64,000 nt of DNA, taken from contig JBLWUP010000012.1 of the NCBI GenBank assembly GCA_048268885.1, positions 71,019 through 135,018 of the forward strand, given 5' to 3'. This document shows positions 58,627-64,000 of the stretch, one piece after another (positions within the stretch are counted from its first letter, which is position 1; the number at the start of each line of letters is the position of its first letter). The position numbers and the translations under genes were made by a program. Origin of the DNA: Pelagibius sp048268885 (GTDB lineage Bacteria; Pseudomonadota; Alphaproteobacteria; Kiloniellales; Kiloniellaceae). The notes under the pieces are model-generated. The model saw nothing but the letters and a program-made list of their open reading frames with translations, ran no database searches and was not told where the DNA came from.

Positions 58627-60312
58627 ATGATGCTGCGTAAAGCCGCGTGGATGGTTTCTCTGCTGGTTCTGGCTTGGGCCGTGCAGCCGCGCCCGGTGCT
58701 GGCCGAGGCGCTGCCCCTGGCCCTGGCCGAGGCGCTGGCCGGGGATCTTGGCGGGGATCTGGCCGGGGATCTGGGGGGCGGCGTCGCGGCGGGAGGCGGC
58801 GACGATGAGATCCAGACCCTGACGATGCTGCAGCGCTTCTACCGCGCCAGGGCGCAGCGTCCGCTCTGGGTGCTCGACCACGAAGCCGGCCCGCGGGCCG
58901 CGAAGCTGTCGGACCTGCTGGTCGCCGCCGACCTTGACGGCCTGGATCCCGCCGACTACCGCGCCGGGCAGATCCGCGGCCTGCTGGGCGCGCGCACGCC
59001 GCAGGACCTGGCGCGGCTGGAGGTGCTGTTGAGCCTCGGCCTGGTGCGCTACGCGGCGGACCTGGGGCAGGGACGGATCACGCCGCATATCTCCGATCCG
59101 GCTCTCTTCGTTTTCCGCGAGGAAGTGAAAAAGGAGAACGTGCTGGCCGCGGCGGCGGAAGCGGTCGACCTCGACGGCTTCATCGACGATTACCGCCCGC
59201 AGACCGTGCGCTACGACCGTCAGAAGGTGGCGCTGGCCGAATACCGCGCCCTGGCCCTGCAGGGCGGCTGGCGGCCGATCCCCGGGGGCGACACCCTGAA
59301 GCCGGGCATGACCGATCCGCGGGTCGGCCTGCTGCGCCAGCGCCTGCGCCTGGTCGGCGACCTGAAGCCGCAGAACGACCTGGCCGAAAACGGCGGCGAC
59401 GCGAACTTCTACGACGCGCAGATGGAAACCGCGGTGAAATGGATGCAGTACCGCCATGGCCTGGCGCAGGACGGCGCGGTGGGGCGCAAGACCCTGGACG
59501 AGATCAACGTGCCCATCGAGGCGCGCATCGAACAGATGATCCTGAACTTGGAGCGCCGGCGCTGGATGCCCGACGACCTGGGCCAGCGCTACATCTTCGT
59601 CAACCTCGCCGACTTCCTGCTGAAGCTGGTGGACGAACCCAAGACGCTGCTCGACATGCCGGTGGTGGTGGGCAAGCCCTATCATCACACGCCGGTCTTC
59701 AGCCATGTGATGACCTACGTGGAGATCAATCCCTTCTGGAACGTGCCGCCGTCGATCGCCCGCGACGAGCTGTTGCCGAAGATCAAGCAGGACACCTCCT
59801 ACCTGGCGCAGAACAACTACGTCCTGTTCAGCGACTGGAGCAGCGGCGCGACGGTGGTCGATCCTCACAGCATCGACTGGTCGCAGGTCAGCAAGGCGAG
59901 CTTCCCCTACAAGGTCCGCCAGGACGCCGGCGACGGCAACGCGCTGGGCCGGGTGAAGTTCATGTTCCCCAACCGCTTCAACATCTACCTGCACGACACC
60001 CCGGCCAAGGCGCTGTTCAGCCGCGCCGAGCGCGCCTTCAGCCACGGCTGCATCCGGGTGCAGGACCCGCCGCGCCTGGCCGAATTGGTGCTGGCCACCA
60101 CCGCGGGCTGGGACCGCGCGCGCATCGACGTGGCCATTGCCTCCGGGGAGCGCACCATCGTGCCCCTCAGCGAGCCGCTGCCGGTGCACATCAGCTACCT
60201 GACCGCCTGGGTCAACAAGGACGGCAGCGTGCATTTCCGCAACGACGTCTACGGCCGCGACGCGGCCCTGTCCCGGGCGCTACTCGGCGCGGGCGCTGGC
60301 ACCCTGCACTAG
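58627..60312 (+). CDS. L,D-transpeptidase of the YcbB type
   Basis: A 561-aa periplasmic enzyme. The signal peptide (WMVSLLVLAWAVQPRPVLAEA) is followed by a Gly/Asp/Leu-rich repeat (LAGDLGGDLAGDLGGG), a scaffold domain, a peptidoglycan-binding segment (YDAQMETAVKWMQYRHGLAQDGAVGRKTLDEIN) and a YkuD catalytic domain with Cys475 in FSHGCIRVQDPPRLAE. It forms 3-3 cross-links or attaches proteins to peptidoglycan. A longer open frame exists upstream. The ATG at 58627 follows GGAGGGAG. YcbB size and domain order are normal. Confidence 0.93.
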   Translation: MMLRKAAWMVSLLVLAWAVQPRPVLAEALPLALAEALAGDLGGDLAGDLGGGVAAGGGDDEIQTLTMLQRFYRARAQRPLWVLDHEAGPRAAKLSDLLVAADLDGLDPADYRAGQIRGLLGARTPQDLARLEVLLSLGLVRYAADLGQGRITPHISDPALFVFREEVKKENVLAAAAEAVDLDGFIDDYRPQTVRYDRQKVALAEYRALALQGGWRPIPGGDTLKPGMTDPRVGLLRQRLRLVGDLKPQNDLAENGGDANFYDAQMETAVKWMQYRHGLAQDGAVGRKTLDEINVPIEARIEQMILNLERRRWMPDDLGQRYIFVNLADFLLKLVDEPKTLLDMPVVVGKPYHHTPVFSHVMTYVEINPFWNVPPSIARDELLPKIKQDTSYLAQNNYVLFSDWSSGATVVDPHSIDWSQVSKASFPYKVRQDAGDGNALGRVKFMFPNRFNIYLHDTPAKALFSRAERAFSHGCIRVQDPPRLAELVLATTAGWDRARIDVAIASGERTIVPLSEPLPVHISYLTAWVNKDGSVHFRNDVYGRDAALSRALLGAGAGTLH

Positions 60313-60330
60313 TATCTTGCGGCGGTGGCG

Positions 60331-60390
60331 GGCGGCCTAGGCCGCCGATGACGGTTCCACAGGGCCGGCCTAGGCCGCCGAGGACAGTTC
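60331..60390. repeat. Palindrome and direct repeat between convergent genes
   Basis: GGCGGCCTAGGCCGCC (60331-60346) is a perfect 16-bp palindrome. The 25-nt string beginning CGGCCTAGGCCGCCG recurs at 60333-60357 and 60366-60390 with a few differences. The second copy runs into the end of the kinase gene on the minus strand and codes for part of its C-terminal SSAA. The hairpin may end both convergent transcripts, but it has no long T-run. Confidence 0.7.
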
Positions 60391-61923
60391 AACCCGGCTG
60401 GCGGGCAGATGGAGGGTCACCGTGGTGCCCTCGCCGGGTCGGCTGTCGATCGTCAGGGCGCCGCCGTGCGCCCGGGCCAGGTGCTGCGACAGCGGCAGGC
60501 CCAACCCGGTCCCCTGGTACTTGCGGCTCAGGCGGCTGTCTACCTGGCCAAAAGCCTCCATGGCGATGGGGATCTGTTCGGCGCTCATGCCGACCCCGGT
60601 ATCGGCAAAGCGGAGGGCCAGGCCGCCCTCGTCCAGGGCCACCGAGATCCGCAGCCGCCCGCCGGACGGCGTGAATTTCAGGGCATTGGAGAGCAGGTTG
60701 AGGACGATCTGCTTGAGACGCCGGGCATCGGCGACGACGGTCGGCAGGGACCCGGGCAGTTCCGTCGCGACCTCGATGCCGGCCTCGCGGGCGTCCAGGG
60801 TCGTCAGCCGGATGCAATCCTTCAGGGTGGCGACGACATCCAGCGGCTCTTCGTTCAGTTCCAGCCGGCCCGCTTCGGCCTTGGAGAAATCCAGCACGTC
60901 GTTGATCAGGCTCAGCAGGTGGTTGCCGCTGTCGTGGATGTCGCCCGCGTACTCGATGTAGCGTGGGTTGCCCAGCGCCCCCAGCGACTGCTCGCGCATG
61001 AGTTCGGAAAAGCCGATGATCGCGTTCAGGGGCGTGCGCAGCTCGTGGCTCATGGTCGCCAGGAACTGGGACTTGGCCTGGCTGGACGCCGCGGCCGCTT
61101 CCAGCGCGCTCTGCAGGCTTGCGGTCGTCGCTTCCAGGGCAGCCTGGGTGGCTTCCAGTTCTTGGACATAGCGGCGCAGCCGTTCGGCCTCCCGGGCATT
61201 GCGGTCGGCGAGGTAGCCGTCGATCACCGCGCTCAACATGCCGGCGCCGAGCAGCAGGGCGGTGACGGCGGCCACGACGACCGCCATCGATTGGCGCTCC
61301 ACTGTCGTCGTGGCGCCTATCTCGGACCAGGGATCGAACGACAGGGTCGCTGCCGTCATGCCGGTGAAGTGCAGGCCGCAGACCGCGAGCGCGAAGACGC
61401 CGACGGCGATCAAGTGCCCTCGCGCCGTGGGGCGGCGTCCGAAAACCATGAAAGCCAGGGGCGCCAGCACTGCTGCGGGAACCAGGGAGGCCGCGACGTA
61501 GGTGCGATCCCATTCCAGCCAGAAGGCGCCTTCCAGCGCGGCCATGCCGGTGTAGTGCATGGTGGTGACGGCGAGGCCCGCGAAGATGCCCCCCAGCAGG
61601 TATTCGCCCTCGAAGGCCGACCACAGGGCCAGGCCCGAGATGGCGACGGCGATGACGGCGGAAAGCAGGGTTAGCGGCAGGTCGTAGGTGACCGGCAGGG
61701 GCGTGTTCTGGGCCAGCATGGCGACGAAGTGGGTGGCCCAGACACCACTTCCCATGGCGAGCGCGGCGGCCGCCAGCCAAAGGTAGCTCTGGCGGCCATG
61801 CTGCTGCGCCGCCCGGTGCAGCAAGCTGAACGACGTATGGCTGCCCAGAAGGCAAATCAGGCCGGCCACCAGGACCAGCCAGAGGTTGTGTCCGTCGACG
61901 ATGCAGCCGACAACTCTCATCAT
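60370..61923 (-). CDS. MHYT-domain sensor histidine kinase, PleC/DivJ-type core
   Basis: A 517-aa integral-membrane kinase. The MHYT sensor (residues about 10-240) has seven or eight helices and three conserved motifs at THFVAM (64-69), MHYTGM (122-127) and LHFTGM (184-189). These may bind copper to sense O2, CO or NO, as proposed for the family. A coiled linker (RRYVQELEATQAALEATTASLQ) leads to HisKA with His293 in MSHELRTPLNAIIGFSE, then LLNLLSNALKFTPSGG and GTGLGLPL. No response regulator is adjacent. It is convergent with the L,D-transpeptidase and divergent from the DUF882 gene. Confidence 0.93.
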   Translation of the reverse strand: MMRVVGCIVDGHNLWLVLVAGLICLLGSHTSFSLLHRAAQQHGRQSYLWLAAAALAMGSGVWATHFVAMLAQNTPLPVTYDLPLTLLSAVIAVAISGLALWSAFEGEYLLGGIFAGLAVTTMHYTGMAALEGAFWLEWDRTYVAASLVPAAVLAPLAFMVFGRRPTARGHLIAVGVFALAVCGLHFTGMTAATLSFDPWSEIGATTTVERQSMAVVVAAVTALLLGAGMLSAVIDGYLADRNAREAERLRRYVQELEATQAALEATTASLQSALEAAAASSQAKSQFLATMSHELRTPLNAIIGFSELMREQSLGALGNPRYIEYAGDIHDSGNHLLSLINDVLDFSKAEAGRLELNEEPLDVVATLKDCIRLTTLDAREAGIEVATELPGSLPTVVADARRLKQIVLNLLSNALKFTPSGGRLRISVALDEGGLALRFADTGVGMSAEQIPIAMEAFGQVDSRLSRKYQGTGLGLPLSQHLARAHGGALTIDSRPGEGTTVTLHLPASRVELSSAA

Positions 61924-62270
61924 GACAGCGAAGAATCCCCAGCGCGCGAGCGGCTTTCAGCCTCGCAGGGCGCCGTTTAATTTGGGTAAACGATCTGTCT
62001 GGTCTTGCGGGGGCGGCCCGGCCTGTTCGCGCTTTGCGGTCGCGGGGGCGCCTCTGTTAACCAATCTGCGCCTCGCCGCCTTATTCTCGCCGGAATGTTT
62101 CGGCTTACTGGCGCGGCTCAGAGCGGGCAGGGGCGCCGAAAACGGCACTTTCCGATCATCCGTTGTTTTCTACGGACACTCTGTGTAATTTGTTAACGCT
62201 CCATTCGCGATTGGGGGCGCAAGCTGCGAATGGATCATTCCGGACTGCTGAATAGAGGACCCGAGGCGGC
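61924..62270. other. Divergent intergenic region (MHYT kinase / DUF882 gene)
   Basis: These 347 nt must hold both promoters. Two stretches are AT-richer (about 61976-61997 and 62160-62200). A long-range inverted repeat CCATTCGC (62201-62208) and GCGAATGG (62226-62233) can fold as an 8-bp stem with a 17-nt loop just upstream of the DUF882 start. No supported gene lies here, although several short open frames cross it. Confidence 0.55.
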
Positions 62271-62888
62271 ATGCTCGAGAAGGCTCACCCTTCCCTGATT
62301 TCCGATTCCCTCACCCCTGTGGATTCAGGGCCGGCGCTGACCCGGCGCGGCTTCCTGAGCGGCCTTGCGGCAGGTGGCGCGGCCCTGGCCACCACCATGC
62401 TGATCCCCGGCGTCGCCTTCGCGGCGAAAGAGCTGCCGAACACGCGCAGCCTCGGCTTCCGCAACCTGCACACCGGCGAGGAAACCGCAGCCACCTACCT
62501 GCGCGACGGGATCCTCCAGCCGGAAGGGCTGCAGAGCCTGAACCACGTGCTGCGCGACTGGCGCACGGGCGAGGTCTGGGACATGGACCCCAAGCTGCTC
62601 GACCTGCTCTACGCCCTGCGCCGCCGCCTGGACAGCAAGGCGCCCTTCGAGCTGATCTCCGGCTACCGCTCGCCCAAGACCAACGCCAAGCTGGCCTCCA
62701 ACAGCAATGGCGTGGCCAAGCGCTCCCTGCACATGCGCGGCATGGCGACCGACATCCGCCTGCCGGAGCGCGATCTGCTGGCCCTGCACAAGACGGCCCG
62801 CGCGATGCAGGCCGGCGGTGTCGGCCTCTACAGCAAGTCCGGCTTCGTCCACGTCGACACCGGCCGGGTCCGCTTCTGGGGGTCCTGA
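62271..62888 (+). CDS. DUF882 (YcbK/M15-like) peptidase with Tat signal
   Basis: A 205-aa exported protein. A twin-arginine signal is seen at LTRRGFLSGLAAGGAALATT (Arg25 and Arg26), with cleavage near VAFAAK. The DUF882/peptidase M15-like domain has FELISGYRSPKTNAKL, SLHMRGMATDIRLP (the His-x-x-x-Met-Ala-x-Asp zinc motif) and GFVHVDTGRVRFWG. In E. coli YcbK is next to YcbB; here an L,D-transpeptidase gene sits 2 kb away, which may reflect the same cell-wall maintenance role. The MLEKAH start has a modest GAGG ribosome site. Confidence 0.92.
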   Translation: MLEKAHPSLISDSLTPVDSGPALTRRGFLSGLAAGGAALATTMLIPGVAFAAKELPNTRSLGFRNLHTGEETAATYLRDGILQPEGLQSLNHVLRDWRTGEVWDMDPKLLDLLYALRRRLDSKAPFELISGYRSPKTNAKLASNSNGVAKRSLHMRGMATDIRLPERDLLALHKTARAMQAGGVGLYSKSGFVHVDTGRVRFWGS

Positions 62889-63096
62889 GCTTTTTAGGAC
62901 TTCTCCCCTAGCTTACGGCGGCGCCATCGGCGCTTCCGGCCTCCCTTCCAGACCATTCCCGTTCTTCGCGGCGGCTATGCGCAGCAAGGTTTTGACCTTT
63001 GCGCCGGATTTCCTATGATCCGCCTCCGGCGCCCGCCAAAACCCCTGACCAGACGGGGATCCGGCGGGCCGCCGCCCAAGGAGGTCATGCGCAGCA

Positions 63097-63702
63097 ATGG
63101 ATAAGTTCACCACCCTCACCGGGGTCGCCGCACCCCTGCCGCTGGTCAATATCGACACCGATATGATCATCCCGAAGCAGTTCCTGAAGACGGTGCAGCG
63201 CACCGGCCTTTCCAAGGGGCTGTTCTACGAGATGCGCTTCGACGAGAACGGCAAGCCGAAGGACGGCTTCGTGCTCGACCAGCCGGCTTACAAGAACACC
63301 AAGATCCTGGTGGCGGGCGAGAACTTCGGCTGCGGGTCGAGCCGCGAACACGCGCCCTGGGCGCTGCTGGACGCCGGCATCCGCTGCGTCATCGCGCCCA
63401 GCTTCGCCGACATCTTCTATAACAACTGCTTCAAGAACGGCATCCTGCCCATCGTGCTGCCGCAGGAGCAGGTCGACCTGCTGATGGACGACGCCTCGCG
63501 CGGGGCCAACGCGGTGGTCACCGTGGACCTGGAAAAGCAGGAGATCACCGGCCCCGACGGCGGCACCGTCAAATTCGACATCGATCCCTTCCGCAAGCAC
63601 TGCCTGCTGAACGGGCTGGACGATATCGGCCTGACGCTGGAGAAGGCCGACAAGATCGCCGCCTTCGAGGAAACCCGCAAGACCACCCAGCCCTGGGCCT
63701 GA
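63097..63702 (+). CDS. leuD: 3-isopropylmalate dehydratase small subunit
   Basis: A 201-aa partner of LeuC. Conserved blocks are VNIDTDMIIPKQFLK, GENFGCGSSREHAPWALLDAGIRCVIAPSFADIFYNNCFKNGILPI and the C-terminal FRKHCLLNGLDDIGLTL. AAGGAGG lies 12 nt before the ATG. A 5-codon frame (ATG at 63087, stop at 63102) overlaps the start and could modulate initiation. It is followed by leuB after 132 nt, but its partner leuC is 6.3 kb upstream. Confidence 0.97.
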   Translation: MDKFTTLTGVAAPLPLVNIDTDMIIPKQFLKTVQRTGLSKGLFYEMRFDENGKPKDGFVLDQPAYKNTKILVAGENFGCGSSREHAPWALLDAGIRCVIAPSFADIFYNNCFKNGILPIVLPQEQVDLLMDDASRGANAVVTVDLEKQEITGPDGGTVKFDIDPFRKHCLLNGLDDIGLTLEKADKIAAFEETRKTTQPWA

Positions 63703-63719
63703 GGCTCGGAAGCTGACGG

Positions 63720-63767
63720 GCGGCCGGGGATTCCGGCCGCGCAGACCTAACGGCCCGCTTCGGGCCG
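63720..63767 (+). other. Two G+C hairpins between leuD and leuB
   Basis: GCGGCCGG (63720-63727) and CCGGCCGC (63733-63740) form an 8-bp stem with a 5-nt loop. CGGCCCG (63751-63757) and CGGGCCG (63761-63767) form a 7-bp stem with a 3-nt loop. Neither has a T-run, so they look like mRNA-stability or processing structures rather than terminators. Confidence 0.5.
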
Positions 63768-63834
63768 GCACTCATCACGACGGCGCGACGCACAACTTGG
63801 TCGGGGCCGGATATCGCTAGGGAGGAGGCGCAGG

Positions 63835-64000
63835 ATGGCGTCCAACAAGAAGCTTCTGATTTTGGCCGGCGACGGCATCGGCCCCGAGGCCATGGCCCAG
63901 GTGCGCCGGGTCGTCGACTGGATGGACAAGCGCCGCTCCGTCGGCTTCGACATCGACGAGGGCCTGGTCGGCGGCGCGGCGATCGACGCCGAGGGCGCCC
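63835..64000 (+). CDS. leuB: 3-isopropylmalate dehydrogenase, 5' part only
   Basis: The first 55 codons are present and the gene runs off the right edge. MASNKKLLILAGDGIGPEAMAQVRRVVDWM carries the GDGIGPE motif of isopropylmalate/isocitrate dehydrogenases. Position directly after leuD supports LeuB, which oxidises and decarboxylates 3-isopropylmalate with NAD+. GGGAGGAGG lies 7-14 nt before the ATG and supports the start. Confidence 0.95.
   Translation, partial: MASNKKLLILAGDGIGPEAMAQVRRVVDWMDKRRSVGFDIDEGLVGGAAIDAEGA

Overview
The window is a high-GC, densely coded chromosomal segment of an alphaproteobacterium. It holds about 66 protein genes, two of them cut by the window ends (a small membrane protein on the left, leuB on the right). 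I saw no rRNA, tRNA, CRISPR array, prophage or intact insertion sequence. The gene orders dapF-mtaB-ftsY and ffh-rpsP-rimM-trmD-rplS-leuC, the ECF sigma/ChrR pair, DUF2336 and DUF1127 proteins, an IalB-like protein and kinases of PleC/DivJ type all point to Alphaproteobacteria. Rhodospirillales/Kiloniellales-like bacteria fit best, but genus is inference only.

Layout. 1-8.2 kb: two tiny membrane proteins, rlmN, an IalB-like secreted protein, an RpoE/ChrR singlet-oxygen-type sigma/anti-sigma pair, a SPOUT RNA methyltransferase, a zinc-type asparaginase, a quinone oxidoreductase, a 12-bp tandem repeat, a methyltransferase and a DUF1127 protein. 8.3-16.6 kb: aminotransferase and acetoacetyl-CoA ligase, tandem DMT exporters, a YkvA protein, a Rieske oxygenase and a ComB-like phosphatase. 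16.6-22.2 kb: an Mla-type lipid ABC transporter (STAS-permease, ATPase, MCE protein, lipoprotein) followed by a very acidic coiled-coil repeat protein. 22.3-34.5 kb: OsmC, TPR, DUF2270, a chromate resistance pair (rhodanese-ChrB and ChrA), an epimerase, a BaiN-type flavoprotein, pgk, LysE, a cupin-4 oxygenase and AzlCD. 34.7-41.7 kb: two orphan sensor kinases, DUF2336, an AT-rich gene-poor stretch, NUDIX, a Rap1a/Tai-type protein and a NaChBac-type sodium channel. 41.9-44.4 kb: a LysR-DoxX-glutathionyl hydroquinone reductase module resembling YhaJ/YqjF/YqjG of E. coli.

44.5-64 kb is mainly core: ftsY, mtaB and dapF on the minus strand, a prephenate/arogenate dehydrogenase, a cold shock gene, then ffh, rpsP, rimM, trmD, rplS and leuC. 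An envelope cassette (DUF4405, lipoprotein hydrolase, L,D-transpeptidase, MHYT kinase, DUF882 peptidase) separates leuC from leuD-leuB. FtsY and Ffh, the two SRP-pathway GTPases, lie 5 kb apart.

Points most worth following: three TTGC boxes phased exactly 21 bp apart between the LysR gene and doxX, with a strong terminator between doxX and the reductase; the acidic protein with an exact 60-bp internal duplication; three response-regulator-less kinases sharing one catalytic core type but carrying PAS, CBS-like and MHYT sensors; three different inverted-repeat families in intergenic gaps; and a 12-bp tandem array just upstream of a methyltransferase. No clear wholly new defence or mobile system was found.
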